DNA of 64,000 bases from Mumia sp. Pv4-285 (GTDB taxonomy: Bacteria > Actinomycetota > Actinomycetes > Propionibacteriales > Nocardioidaceae): positions 868,001 to 932,000 of the forward strand of contig NZ_CP162023.1 in the NCBI RefSeq assembly GCF_041320275.1, in the 5' to 3' direction. Made by a program: the position numbers and the translations under genes. Below, piece by piece: positions 41,191-49,687 of this stretch. Below the pieces are notes generated by a model, which did no database searches, was not told the origin of the DNA, and saw only the letters and a list, made by a program, of their open reading frames with translations. Within the stretch, counting starts at the first letter, position 1, and every line of letters starts with the position of its first letter.

Positions 41191-44100
41191 TCAGACGTTG
41201 CGGCGGTACTGCCCGCCGACCTCGAAGAACGCCTCCGTGACCTGCTCCAGCGAGCAGACCCGTGCGGCGTCCATCAGGACCGCGAACGCGTTCTCGTCCG
41301 ACGCCGCCGCCACCTTGAGCCGCGCGAGGGCCTCCTCCGCCTCGTCGCGGTGCGCCTCCTGGAACGCGCGCACGCGTGCCAGCTGCGAGCGCTTCTCGTC
41401 CTCGGTCGCGCGTGCCAGCTCGAGCGGACCGTGCTCCTCGTCGCCGCGCGGGTTGCGGAACGTGTTGACCCCGATGATCGGAAGCGAGCCGTCGTGCTTG
41501 CGCTGCTCGTAGAGCATCGACTCGTCCTGGATCCGGCCGCGCTGGTAGCCCGTCTCCATGGCGCCGAGCACTCCGCCGCGCTCGCTGATGCGGTCGAACT
41601 CCGCGAGCACCGCCTCCTCGACGAGGTCGGTGAGGTCGTCGATGAGGTACGACCCCTGCTGGGGGTTCTCGTTCCTCGCGAGGCCCCACTCCTTGTTGAT
41701 CACCATCTGGATCGCGAGCGCGCGACGCACCGACTCCTCGCTGGGGGTCGTCACCGCCTCGTCGTAGGCGTTGGTGTGCAGGCTGTTCGCGTTGTCGTAG
41801 ATCGCGATCAGGGCCTGCAGCGTCGTACGGATGTCGTTGAAGCTCATCTCCTGCGCGTGCAGGGAGCGGCCCGACGTCTGCACGTGGTACTTCAGCTTCT
41901 GCGACCGCTCGTTGGCGCCGTACTTGTCCCGCATCGCGACCGCCCAGATGCGGCGAGCGACACGGCCGATCACCGAGTACTCCGGATCCATGCCGTTGGA
42001 GAAGAAGAACGACAGGTTCGGCGCGAAGTCGTCGATGTCCATGCCGCGCGCGAGGTACGACTCGACGTACGTGAAGCCGTTGGCCAGGGTGAAGGCGAGC
42101 TGGCTCAGAGGGTTCGCTCCGGCCTCGGCGATGTGGTAGCCGGAGATGGAGACCGAGTAGAAGTTGCGGACCTGGTTCTGGATGAACCACTCCTGGATGT
42201 CGGCCATCATCCGCAACGAGAACTCGGTGGAGAAGAGGCAGGTGTTCTGGCCCTGGTCCTCCTTGAGGATGTCGGCCTGCACGGTGCCGCGTACGGTGCG
42301 CAGCGCCTCCGCAGGGTCGATCCCGCGCTCGCGGGCCTGATCGATCACGGTGTTCAGGAAGAACGCGAGCACGGTCGGCGCCGGGCCGTTGATCGTCATC
42401 GAGACGCTCGTGGTCGGGGCGAGCAGGTCGAACCCGTCGTACAGCGCCTTCATGTCGTCGAGCGTCGCGACGGACACCCCCGACGTGCCGACCTTGCCGT
42501 AGATGTCGGGGCGTTCCCCGGGGTCGCGGCCGTACAGCGTCACCGAGTCGAAGGCGGTCGACAGCCGCGTCGCCTCGCCGTCGGCCGAGAGCAGCTTGAA
42601 CCGGCGGTTGGTCCGGAACGGGTCACCCTCGCCGGCGAACATCCGCGCGGGGTCCTCGCCCTCGCGCTTGAGCGGGAACACTCCTGCGGTGAAGGGGAAG
42701 CGTCCCGGCAGGTTCTCGCGGCGCCAGTAGCGCACGAGGTCACCGTGGTCGGTCGTACGAGGAAGGGCGACGCGCGGCACGGGGGTGCCGGAGAGCGACT
42801 CGCGCTGGTGCTCGTCGTACGACGCCACGAGCGCGGGCCAGTCCGCGATCCGCTTCCGGACGTCGTCCGGAACCCGGCTCACGGCGTCCGCGGCGTAGGA
42901 CGCCACCGCGTCCACGTCGGGCAGCGCGTCGGCGACCTCCGTCGCCGCCTGCGCGCGGCGAGCCGCGTCGGCGATGCGCTCGGTCGCGGCGTGGTAGTCG
43001 CGGACGGTCTCGGCGATCTCGGACAGGTAGCGCACCCGGGCGGCCGGGACGACCTGCGCGAACCGTGTCGAGTGGCGGACGTCGACGCGGGGGAGGGTGC
43101 CCTCGGCGAGCGGGAGCCCGTGGTCGGCGAGCCGGACTGCCAGGTCCTGGTAGAGCGCGGTGACGCCGTCGTCGTTGAACGTCGCCGCGGACGTGCCGAA
43201 CACGGGCATGTCCTCCGGCCGGCTCCCGAACGCCTCGCGGTTGCGGACCATCGTGCGGCCGACGTCGCGCAGGGCGTCAGCCGCCCCGCGGCGTTCGAAC
43301 TTGTTGATCGCGACGACGTCGGCGAGGTCGAGCATGTCGATCTTCTCGAGCTGCGAGCTGGCACCGAACTCGGGCGTCATCACGTACAGCGACGCGTCGA
43401 CGTACGGGACGACGGCTGCGTCTCCCTGGCCGATGCCGGGAGTCTCGAGGACGACGAGGTCGTAGCCCGCCGCCTTCACGACCGCGATCACGTCGCTCAA
43501 CGTCCCCGGCAGCTCGTGCGCGCCGCGCGTCGCGAGCGAACGGAAGGTGGTGTGGACGCCGTCGATCGCGTTCATGCGGATGCGGTCACCGAGCAGCGCA
43601 CCGCCGCCGCGTCGGCGGGTCGGGTCGACGGCGATCACCGCGATGCGCAGCTTGTCCTGCTGGTCGCTGCGGAAGCGGCGTACGAGCTCGTCGGTCAGCG
43701 ACGACTTGCCCGAGCCGCCGGTGCCGGTGATGCCGAGGACGGGGGCCGTCGAGGATCGTGCCGCGCCGCGGACCGTGTCGGCCAGCGCGCCGTCGAGCCG
43801 CCCCTGCTCCGCCCCCGTGATCGCTCGTGCGACCGCGGCCCGGTCACCGGCCAGCACGGACTCGGGCGTCGGCTGGTGCTGCGCCCAGAGGTCGCTGCGG
43901 CAGGCTTCGACGACCTCGGCGACCATGCCCGGCAGACCGAGGCGCTGGCCGTCCTCCGGCGAGAAGATCAGCACCCCGCTCTCCCGCAGGCGCCCGATCT
44001 CTGCCGGGACGATCACGCCGCCACCGCCGCCGAACACCTTCACGTGGCCGGCTCCGCGCTCGGCGAGCAGCTGCACGAGGTACTCGAAGTACTCGACGTG

Positions 44101-44313
44101 GCCACCCTGGTACGACGAGACGGCGACGCCGTGTGCGTCCTCCTCGATGGCTGCGTCGACGACCTCGGCGACGGAGCGGTTGTGGCCGAGGTGGATCACC
44201 TCGCACCCCTGCGCCTGCATGATCCGGCGCATGATGTTGATCGAGGCGTCGTGGCCGTCGAAAAGGCTCGAGGCCGTGACGATGCGTACGCGGTCGGCGT
44301 CGTCGAATTCCAT
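41191..44313 (-). CDS. icmF: Fused isobutyryl-CoA mutase (IcmF)
   Basis: 1040 residues. Order of domains: B12-binding domain with the cobalamin-ligand histidine in LFDGHDAS (H21), a MeaI-type G-protein chaperone domain with P-loop GTGGSGKSS (197-205), then the large mutase barrel with NTCLFSTEF and SVSISGYHIAEAGANP. It interconverts isobutyryl-CoA (or a related acyl-CoA such as isovaleryl/pivalyl) and n-butyryl-CoA with adenosylcobalamin. The ATG at 44313 begins the B12 domain; longer frames are antisense. A TCGACA-17-TATTTT promoter places the mRNA start at the ATG. A divergent MarR gene is 60 bases away. Confidence 0.95.
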   Translation of the reverse strand: MEFDDADRVRIVTASSLFDGHDASINIMRRIMQAQGCEVIHLGHNRSVAEVVDAAIEEDAHGVAVSSYQGGHVEYFEYLVQLLAERGAGHVKVFGGGGGVIVPAEIGRLRESGVLIFSPEDGQRLGLPGMVAEVVEACRSDLWAQHQPTPESVLAGDRAAVARAITGAEQGRLDGALADTVRGAARSSTAPVLGITGTGGSGKSSLTDELVRRFRSDQQDKLRIAVIAVDPTRRRGGGALLGDRIRMNAIDGVHTTFRSLATRGAHELPGTLSDVIAVVKAAGYDLVVLETPGIGQGDAAVVPYVDASLYVMTPEFGASSQLEKIDMLDLADVVAINKFERRGAADALRDVGRTMVRNREAFGSRPEDMPVFGTSAATFNDDGVTALYQDLAVRLADHGLPLAEGTLPRVDVRHSTRFAQVVPAARVRYLSEIAETVRDYHAATERIADAARRAQAATEVADALPDVDAVASYAADAVSRVPDDVRKRIADWPALVASYDEHQRESLSGTPVPRVALPRTTDHGDLVRYWRRENLPGRFPFTAGVFPLKREGEDPARMFAGEGDPFRTNRRFKLLSADGEATRLSTAFDSVTLYGRDPGERPDIYGKVGTSGVSVATLDDMKALYDGFDLLAPTTSVSMTINGPAPTVLAFFLNTVIDQARERGIDPAEALRTVRGTVQADILKEDQGQNTCLFSTEFSLRMMADIQEWFIQNQVRNFYSVSISGYHIAEAGANPLSQLAFTLANGFTYVESYLARGMDIDDFAPNLSFFFSNGMDPEYSVIGRVARRIWAVAMRDKYGANERSQKLKYHVQTSGRSLHAQEMSFNDIRTTLQALIAIYDNANSLHTNAYDEAVTTPSEESVRRALAIQMVINKEWGLARNENPQQGSYLIDDLTDLVEEAVLAEFDRISERGGVLGAMETGYQRGRIQDESMLYEQRKHDGSLPIIGVNTFRNPRGDEEHGPLELARATEDEKRSQLARVRAFQEAHRDEAEEALARLKVAAASDENAFAVLMDAARVCSLEQVTEAFFEVGGQYRRNV

Positions 44314-44320
44314 AGGACCT

Positions 44321-44349
44321 AAAATAGTCGGTCGTCCTAGTAATGTCGA
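44321..44349 (-). promoter_or_regulatory. Sigma70-type promoter for icmF (TCGACA-N17-TATTTT)
   Basis: On the minus strand TCGACA (44349-44344) and TATTTT (44326-44321) are 17 bases apart, and TATTTT ends 7 nt before the ATG, so a leaderless icmF mRNA is expected. The sequence is much more AT-rich than its surroundings. Confidence 0.6.
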
Positions 44350-44360
44350 GCCAGCGCCGG

Positions 44361-44366
44361 TAGTGT
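44361..44366 (+). promoter_or_regulatory. -10-like hexamer TAGTGT
   Basis: TAGTGT ends 7 nt before the ATG at 44374, giving a leaderless start for the MarR gene divergent from icmF. Confidence 0.4.
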
Positions 44367-44373
44367 GAGCGGC

Positions 44374-44910
44374 ATGCCTGACGGACACCGCCTCCCGTTC
44401 GACCCGGTCGAACGCGCGGGCGAGCTGTGGGAGTCGCACTTCGGCGACGCGACCGCCATGCGGCTCGCCACCTCCGTGATGCGGGTCCAGCAGCTGCTCC
44501 TGGCCGAGCTCGACGCCGCGCTCAAGCCGTACGCGATCACGTTCGCCCGCTACGAGGTGCTCGTCCTGCTGACGTTCAGCCAGGCGGGGTCGCTGCCCCT
44601 CAGCAAGATCGGCGAGCGCCTGATGGTGCACCCGACGTCGGTGACGAACGCGATCGACCGGCTCGAGGCCCAGGGGCTCGTCAGGCGAGACGCGGACCCC
44701 GGCGACCGACGCCGCACACTCGCGTCCCTCACCGCCGCGGGGAGGTCGGTCGTCGCCGAGGCGACCACCGCGCTGACGGCCATCGACTTCGCGATCACCG
44801 GTCTCGACACCGTCGAGCAGGACGCCACCTTCGCGCTCCTCCAGAGGCTTCGTGCTGCGGCCGGCGACTTCCCCGCGACACCACGTCCAGAACCCTCGAC
44901 CGTCGGTTGA
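44374..44910 (+). CDS. MarR-family regulator divergent from icmF
   Basis: 178 residues from the ATG at 44374 (an in-frame GTG is three codons earlier). Winged-helix MarR fold: VLVLLTFSQAGSLPLSKIGERLMVHPTSVTNAIDRLEAQGLV, then the wing DADPGDRRRTLASLT. No sensing cysteine is evident, so a small-molecule ligand such as an acyl-CoA or phenolic acid is more likely. Divergent from icmF with the promoters overlapping in 60 bases, so regulation of icmF is the natural hypothesis. Confidence 0.85.
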   Translation: MPDGHRLPFDPVERAGELWESHFGDATAMRLATSVMRVQQLLLAELDAALKPYAITFARYEVLVLLTFSQAGSLPLSKIGERLMVHPTSVTNAIDRLEAQGLVRRDADPGDRRRTLASLTAAGRSVVAEATTALTAIDFAITGLDTVEQDATFALLQRLRAAAGDFPATPRPEPSTVG

Positions 44911-44919
44911 CGCATCTCG

Positions 44920-45594
44920 ATGCGACGCACTAGGTTCGCGGCGGGATCAGCCAGGAGCTACGTCGAGCAGGGTGGCTCGCGGTTGCACCTGGTGCGGGTG
45001 ACGGAGGCGACCTTGAGTGCGGCGCGGACCAACGATCCGATCACGCTTGCCGAGGCAGCGACGTTCGCCGTCGCCGTGGTCGGACCGTCCTGGGGCTTCT
45101 CGGTGATGATGGCGTCCTTGTACGTCGCCGGCGCCTCGTTCCTCGGGCTGATCGTGCCCATGGCGCTCCAGCCGGTCTCGGTGCTCGTCCTCGCGCTCGC
45201 CGTGCCGGGCGTCATCCTCCTCGTCCTGCGGGTGCAGGAACGCTGGACCCGGTTCGAGGTCGCCCTCGGGTGCTGCGTGATCATCGGCCTTGCGATGTGG
45301 ACCGCGCCGGTCGTCCTGATGAGCGATCACGGCACCGGCTTCCTGATGGGCATGATCCTCGTGGTGCTCGGCCTGGCGTCCGGTCCACTGCCGCTCTGCT
45401 TCTGGGTGGCGACGCGCATGTCGCGTGCGATGCGCGTCGCCACGCTCGATCCCTCCGCCGCCTCGTGGCTCCGCGACGCGGGCGCGTGGGCGCTCACCCG
45501 CTACGAGGTTCTCCGGTCGCGCTCCGAGCGGCCTCCCCTGGCGGTCGAGGTCGCGGGCACGGCGGTGTCCGACGAGCACGGGGAGCGCCGGTGA
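44920..45594 (+). CDS. Hypothetical membrane protein
   Basis: About 224 residues if started at 44920; GTGs at 44992 and 44998 are also possible and no ribosome-binding site settles it. Four or five hydrophobic helices occupy about 45-170 (for example GASFLGLIVPMALQPVSVLV and FLMGMILVVLGLASGPLPLC), with a cytoplasmic C-terminal tail. Family not recognised. Its stop overlaps the GTG of the metallo-hydrolase (GTGA), so the two are translated together. Confidence 0.6.
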   Translation: MRRTRFAAGSARSYVEQGGSRLHLVRVTEATLSAARTNDPITLAEAATFAVAVVGPSWGFSVMMASLYVAGASFLGLIVPMALQPVSVLVLALAVPGVILLVLRVQERWTRFEVALGCCVIIGLAMWTAPVVLMSDHGTGFLMGMILVVLGLASGPLPLCFWVATRMSRAMRVATLDPSAASWLRDAGAWALTRYEVLRSRSERPPLAVEVAGTAVSDEHGERR

Positions 45595-46349
45595 CCACGC
45601 CGTACTCGATCACCCGCATCGGCGACGCGTACCACGTCTCGACCGAGCACGTGAACTGGGTGCTCGTCGAGGACGGGCACGATCTCACCCTCATCGACGG
45701 CGGCTATCCCGGCAACGTCGAGGACGTCGAGCGGTCCGTCCGTGAGATCGGGCACCAGATGCGCGACATCCGAGGTATCCTCCTGACGCACGCGCACGTC
45801 GACCACCTCGGCGGCGCAGCGCGGATCGCAGCGGCGTACGACATCGACGTCTGGACCGGTGAGGCCGAGGTCCCGCACGCTCGCCGAGACCACCTCCAGC
45901 AGCTCGGCCCCGCGGCCCTCCCGATGGTGATCTGGCGTCACGGCGCCGTCGGTTGGCTCCTTGACATCACGAAGCTCGGCGGCACCGACCGAGACGGGAT
46001 CCCCGAGGCCCAGGCGTACGACGCCGGCCGGCTCGACCTTCCCGGCTCGCCCGTCGCTGTGCCGACGCCGGGCCACACCGACGGCCACACCGCGTTCCAC
46101 CTGCCGGGATCCGGCGTGCTCGTGTCCGGCGACGCACTGATCACGGCGCACGCCGTGTCCCGCAAGCACGGCCCTCAGCTGATCGTCCGGCCGTTCTCCC
46201 ACGACCGCGACGCCGCGCGACGCTCGCTCGACGCGATCGCGGCGGTGGACGCGGCCACGCTCTTCCCGGGCCACGGGCCCGTATGGACGGGCACCATGCG
46301 CGATGCCGCGGGCCAGGCGCGGGCCGGAGAGGGCTTCTGGCGGCCCTGA
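45591..46349 (+). CDS. Metallo-beta-lactamase-fold hydrolase
   Basis: 252 residues from the GTG at 45591, overlapping the upstream stop. Metal-binding motifs are complete: THAHVDHLGG, TPGHTDGHT, SGDAL and PGHGP. This is the glyoxalase-II/quorum-lactonase-like group of the fold; the substrate (thioester, lactone or other ester) cannot be read. Translation coupled to a membrane protein. A strong inverted repeat follows the stop (46363-46384). Confidence 0.85.
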   Translation: MTTPYSITRIGDAYHVSTEHVNWVLVEDGHDLTLIDGGYPGNVEDVERSVREIGHQMRDIRGILLTHAHVDHLGGAARIAAAYDIDVWTGEAEVPHARRDHLQQLGPAALPMVIWRHGAVGWLLDITKLGGTDRDGIPEAQAYDAGRLDLPGSPVAVPTPGHTDGHTAFHLPGSGVLVSGDALITAHAVSRKHGPQLIVRPFSHDRDAARRSLDAIAAVDAATLFPGHGPVWTGTMRDAAGQARAGEGFWRP

Positions 46350-46362
46350 GCCGTCGGCGGTC

Positions 46363-46384
46363 CACTCGACACGCCCGTCGAGTG
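46363..46384. terminator. Perfect 8-bp inverted repeat CACTCGAC-N6-GTCGAGTG
   Basis: Eight-base arms with a 6-base loop begin 14 bases after the hydrolase stop and end before the leader of the sigma-factor gene. No T-run; candidate terminator separating the two units. Confidence 0.55.
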
Positions 46385-46403
46385 CTGCTAGAAAAGGAGG
46401 CAA

Positions 46404-46508
46404 GTGGTCAAACAGCGTGCCACGTTCTCGAACTTTTTGAGTCGGAGCGTGCTATGTCTGATCCAGGAACCATCCTCGAGCGACCGTACGATCCCTCCCA
46501 CGATCTGA
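46404..46508 (+). CDS. Possible leader ORF (34 aa) overlapping the sigma-factor start
   Basis: GTG 46404 lies 3 nt after an excellent AAGGAGG (46394-46400) and opens a 34-codon frame that ends inside the sigma gene, 55 bases past its ATG. The spacing is shorter than ideal. The sigma gene has its own, weaker GGAG, so the strong site upstream is otherwise unexplained. It may couple or attenuate sigma-factor translation, or be chance. Confidence 0.3.
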   Translation: MVKQRATFSNFLSRSVLCLIQEPSSSDRTIPPTI

Positions 46509-47269
46509 GTCGCGAAGACCGCAGGTCCGTCACGACCGAGCTGTGCGAGGCACTGGCCGACGCCGACGAGGTCCACCGCGAGGCGCTCCGTGCGCGCCTC
46601 GTCGAGGTCAACATGGGCGTGGCCCGTGCGGTGGCCTCCCAGTACCGCAACCGCGGCATCGACGCGGACGACCTCGAGCAGGTCGCGTACGTCGGCCTCG
46701 CCAAGGCGGCCCGCGGGTTCGACCCCGACATGGGCCACGACTTCCTCACCTACGCGGTCCCCACGATCCGTGGCGAGGTCCGCCGCTGGTTCCGCGACAG
46801 CTGCTGGATGGTCCGGCCGGCGCGACGCGTCCAGGAGACCCGTGCGCAGGTCACGGCCTGTGTCGAGGAGCTCGTGCAGGAGCTCGGCGAGACACCGACC
46901 GCCCAGCACGTCGCCGACAGTCTCGGCATCGCTCTCGAGGAGGTCGAGGAGGCGATCGCTGCCGACGGCTGCTACCACGCGTCGTCGCTCGAGTCGCCCG
47001 GAGGCAACGGCGTCGGCACGCTCGCCGACGTCCTGGGTGATGTCGACGACGGGTTCACCCGTGCCGAGGAGAAGGCGTCGCTCGCGCCGCTCGTCCGTCG
47101 CCTCAGCGACCGCGACCGCGAGACGCTCGCCCTTCGGTACTTCCACCAGTGGACCCAGGAGCAGATCGCAGGCCAGCTCGGCGTGACGCAGATGCAGGTC
47201 TCCCGGATCCTCACCCGGATCACCGCCCAGCTGCGTGAGGGACTGGGTGACGGTCTGCGCGCGGCGTAG
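46454..47269 (+). CDS. SigB/SigF-type alternative sigma factor
   Basis: 271 residues. Region 2 is shown by GIDADDLEQVAYVGLAKAARGFDPDMGHDFLTYAVPTIRGEVRRWFRD, region 3 by the ELGETPTAQHVADSLGI helix and region 4 by LALRYFHQWTQEQIAGQLGVTQMQVSRILTRI. This is the B/F/G group that controls general stress responses in actinobacteria. No anti-sigma or anti-anti-sigma gene lies nearby. ATG 46454 has GGAG 6 nt upstream. Downstream genes (topoisomerase IB, ChaB, DUF6098-like, DUF4235) are plausible members of a stress regulon. Confidence 0.9.
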   Translation: MSDPGTILERPYDPSHDLSREDRRSVTTELCEALADADEVHREALRARLVEVNMGVARAVASQYRNRGIDADDLEQVAYVGLAKAARGFDPDMGHDFLTYAVPTIRGEVRRWFRDSCWMVRPARRVQETRAQVTACVEELVQELGETPTAQHVADSLGIALEEVEEAIAADGCYHASSLESPGGNGVGTLADVLGDVDDGFTRAEEKASLAPLVRRLSDRDRETLALRYFHQWTQEQIAGQLGVTQMQVSRILTRITAQLREGLGDGLRAA

Positions 47270-47272
47270 CGT
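47267..47272 (+). promoter_or_regulatory. -10-like hexamer TAGCGT
   Basis: TAGCGT overlaps the sigma-factor stop and ends 6 nt before the ATG of the topoisomerase gene, giving a possible leaderless start. Confidence 0.35.
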
Positions 47273-47278
47273 CGAGCG

Positions 47279-48286
47279 ATGAGGTTCCGCACGGTCTCAC
47301 GCAACGAGCGCGGGTGGACGAGGCGGCGCGCGGGGCGAGGGTTCCAGTACCTCGACGAGCGCGGCCAGGTCCTCACCGGGAGCGACCGCGAGCGCTGCGT
47401 CGCCCTCGCGATCCCACCCGCGTGGGAAGACGTGTGGATCTGCCGCTGGCCCTCCGGACACCTGCAGGCGACCGGACGCGACGTCGCCGGACGCGTCCAG
47501 TACCTCTACCACCCGCTGTGGCGCGAGCGGATGGAGCAGGAGAAGCACGAGCGGGTGCTGGAGGTCGCGCACCGGCTACCGGAGGGCCGCGAGCGGGTCC
47601 TTCGGGACCTGGACGCGACCGGGGTGACGCGTGAGCGGGCGTTGGGGGCAGCGTTCCGGCTGCTCGATCGCGGGCTGTTCCGGGTGGGCAACGACCGGTA
47701 CGCCGCCGAGGGCGGCGGGTACGGACTGGCGACGCTGCGCAAGGACCACGTGACCCTCAGACGCGACCGGTCGACCATGGAGTTCGCCTACGAGGGGAAG
47801 GCCGGGGTCGCGCAGCGTGTGGTCGTCGGTGACCCGCTGGCGTACGACGTCGTCGGACCGATGCGGCGACGTCGCGGCGGCGAGACGCTGCTCGCCTTCC
47901 AGGAGCGTCGGCGGTGGAGCGAGCTGTCCAGCCCCGACGTGAACGCGTACCTGCAGGAGCGGGTCTGCGCCGACATGACGGCCAAGGACTTCCGGACATG
48001 GCACGCGACCGTGCTGGCCGCGGTCTCGCTCGCCTCCGTGGACGGCACGGCCACGTCGGAGCGCGCACGACGGCGCGCCGTCGCGGCGACGATGCGCGAG
48101 GTCTCCGACGTGCTCGGCAACACGCCGGCCGTCGCCCGTGCGTCGTACGTCAACCCGCGGGTCGTCGAGCTGTTCGACGAAGGGGTGACCGTCGCGCCGA
48201 CCCTCCACCGCCTCGGGCCGCGGATCGACGAGGAGCGCGACCGGCCCGCTCTGGAGCGTGCGGTGCTGAAGCTGCTGACGGACTGA
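47279..48286 (+). CDS. DNA topoisomerase IB (poxvirus-like)
   Basis: 335 residues, the normal size for bacterial type IB enzymes. Catalytic residues: R135 in LFRVGND, K174 in EGKAGV, R239 and H242 in RTWH, and the nucleophile Y290 in ARASYVNPRVV. It relaxes supercoils through a 3'-phosphotyrosine intermediate and needs no ATP. Located 9 bases after the sigma-factor gene and followed by ChaB 15 bases later, it appears to be part of a stress-gene group. Confidence 0.95.
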   Translation: MRFRTVSRNERGWTRRRAGRGFQYLDERGQVLTGSDRERCVALAIPPAWEDVWICRWPSGHLQATGRDVAGRVQYLYHPLWRERMEQEKHERVLEVAHRLPEGRERVLRDLDATGVTRERALGAAFRLLDRGLFRVGNDRYAAEGGGYGLATLRKDHVTLRRDRSTMEFAYEGKAGVAQRVVVGDPLAYDVVGPMRRRRGGETLLAFQERRRWSELSSPDVNAYLQERVCADMTAKDFRTWHATVLAAVSLASVDGTATSERARRRAVAATMREVSDVLGNTPAVARASYVNPRVVELFDEGVTVAPTLHRLGPRIDEERDRPALERAVLKLLTD

Positions 48287-48301
48287 CGAAGGAGGATCAC
48301 C

Positions 48302-48721
48302 ATGCCGATGACACGCAAGGACGGCAAGCCGCGCAAGGAGGAGCTCCCCGCCCCGGTGGCCCGCTCGAGCGCGAAGGCGCAACGGACGTTCGCGAAGGCG
48401 CACGACGCAGCCGCTGAGGAGTACGGAGACGGCGCACGCGCGCACCAGGTCGCGTACGCGGCGCTGAAGCACAGCTTCGAGAAGGTGGGCGACCGCTGGG
48501 AGCCGAAGGAGCGACGAGGTCCGTCCGACGCACAGGCGAAAGGTGGGCGCGGCACCGATCGTCCCACCGCCGGCGGCGTCGATGCCTCCGCCAGCAAGGA
48601 GCACCTGTACGCACTGGCGAAGCGCCTGGACGTCCCCGGCCGGTCTCGGATGACGAAGGCCGAGCTCGTGGACGCGCTGCAGCATGCCAACGAGCGAGCG
48701 ACGGCCGAAGCCCGGCGGTGA
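48302..48721 (+). CDS. ChaB-family protein with C-terminal SAP/Rho-N motif
   Basis: 139 residues. The ChaB domain (about 15-70: ELPAPVARSSAKAQRTFAKAHDAAAEEYGDGARAHQVAYAALKHSFEKVGDRW) is followed by a linker and a small helix-extension-helix (EHLYALAKRLDVPGRSRMTKAELVDALQ) of the Rho-N/SAP type. GGAGG precedes the ATG. The function of ChaB is not settled; the nucleic-acid-binding-like tail fits a position next to topoisomerase. The same tail type occurs in the coiled-coil protein at 34130. Confidence 0.85.
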   Translation: MPMTRKDGKPRKEELPAPVARSSAKAQRTFAKAHDAAAEEYGDGARAHQVAYAALKHSFEKVGDRWEPKERRGPSDAQAKGGRGTDRPTAGGVDASASKEHLYALAKRLDVPGRSRMTKAELVDALQHANERATAEARR

Positions 48722-49146
48722 CGGCCATGCGGGAGCTCGAGACGTTCGCCGACGTCGTCGCCCTGGTCGAGGCCTGTCCCGGGCTCTACCTCCGCTACTC
48801 GGAAGGCCCGGAGCGAGATCTGAAGGACGGGCCCAGCCGTGACTACGAGAGCGGCCAGGACCTGCCGGGGTGGTCGGTGACGACCGTCGACCCCGAGCCG
48901 TGGTGGAGGCGCCCGACGTCCGACTGGGTCGCACGACGCATCTGCAAGTACGCCGAGCTCGGCACCGAGTCCGACCGCTTCCCGTGGCTGCTTCGGGGTA
49001 GGCGTGTCGGGTCGGGGCCGGACCACGAGCCGATCGTCGACGAGATCGCGCCGGTGGCGGTGATCGGCAAGGCTGCGCTGGACGAAGCGCAGGAGCGCTA
49101 CCGGGACCGCTTCGACGTGGGCAACGACTCGCGCGACGAGACCTAG
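48718..49146 (+). CDS. DUF6098-like hypothetical protein
   Basis: 142 residues; GTG start overlaps the ChaB stop (GTGA), with an ATG three codons later as alternative. LYLRYSEGPERD, SRDYESGQDLPGWSV and PEPWWRRPTSDWVARRICKY are the conserved blocks of an actinobacterial family I associate with DUF6098. Soluble, acidic, no known activity. Co-translated with ChaB. Confidence 0.7.
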   Translation: MTAMRELETFADVVALVEACPGLYLRYSEGPERDLKDGPSRDYESGQDLPGWSVTTVDPEPWWRRPTSDWVARRICKYAELGTESDRFPWLLRGRRVGSGPDHEPIVDEIAPVAVIGKAALDEAQERYRDRFDVGNDSRDET

Positions 49147-49187
49147 GGCCTGCGCATGTTCCGCGGGCGTCCGGGCACCCGCAGGAC

Positions 49188-49412
49188 ATGACTTCCACCG
49201 TGATCGAGAAGGTGCGTGTACGGCCTCGTCTCGGGCCCGAGGACGACGGCGGGGGGACGCCGAAGACCGAGCCCAGCGGCGACGACCCCGTCACAGACCC
49301 TGCCACCGACCCGCGGACCAGTCCGGACGCACCACGGCCCAACGAGCCGTACCCGGAGGATCCGCGAGGACCTGGCACCGTACCCGACGAGAACGACGAG
49401 AGGAACACCTGA
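49188..49412 (+). CDS. Small acidic, proline-rich protein (74 aa)
   Basis: Starts at ATG 49188 with a weak AGGA nearby. After a short strand-like beginning (STVIEKVRVRPRL) the product is low-complexity, full of Asp, Pro, Gly and Thr, and probably disordered. The stop overlaps the next ATG (TGATG), which argues that it is translated with the DUF4235 protein. Function unknown. Confidence 0.5.
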   Translation: MTSTVIEKVRVRPRLGPEDDGGGTPKTEPSGDDPVTDPATDPRTSPDAPRPNEPYPEDPRGPGTVPDENDERNT

Positions 49413-49687
49413 TGCCCAAGGCAGCGAAGCTGGCGTACCGACCCATCGGCCTCCTGACCGGTATCGCCGGCGGTCTGATCGCTGGAGCGATCTTCAAGCA
49501 GGTGTGGAAGAAGGTCTCCGACGAGGACGAGGCGCCCAACCCCCTCGCGGCTGACTCGTACAGCTGGCGCGAGATCCTCATCGCCTCGGCCATCCAGGGG
49601 GTCATCTACTCCGTCGTGAAGGCGGCCATCGACCGCGGGGGCGCGAAGGGCTTCCAGCGCGTCACGGGAGAGTGGCCCGGCTCCTGA
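49412..49687 (+). CDS. DUF4235 small membrane protein
   Basis: 91 residues. LAYRPIGLLTGIAGGLIAGAIFKQVWKKVSDE and SWREILIASAIQGVIYSVVKAAIDRGGAKGFQRVTGEWPG match the DUF4235 family, two membrane helices with short cytoplasmic loops, common in actinobacterial stress operons. GAGAGG 6-8 nt before the ATG. The last 26 bases overlap the end of the convergent glycosyltransferase gene. Confidence 0.85.
   Translation: MPKAAKLAYRPIGLLTGIAGGLIAGAIFKQVWKKVSDEDEAPNPLAADSYSWREILIASAIQGVIYSVVKAAIDRGGAKGFQRVTGEWPGS

Noticed and set aside
40996-44322. 1108-codon open frame on the plus strand across icmF
   Set aside because: It is the complement of icmF, which has full B12, GTPase and mutase motifs; the plus-strand product is a low-complexity Arg/Val/Asp sequence without domains. 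GC-rich coding DNA commonly opens such antisense frames.
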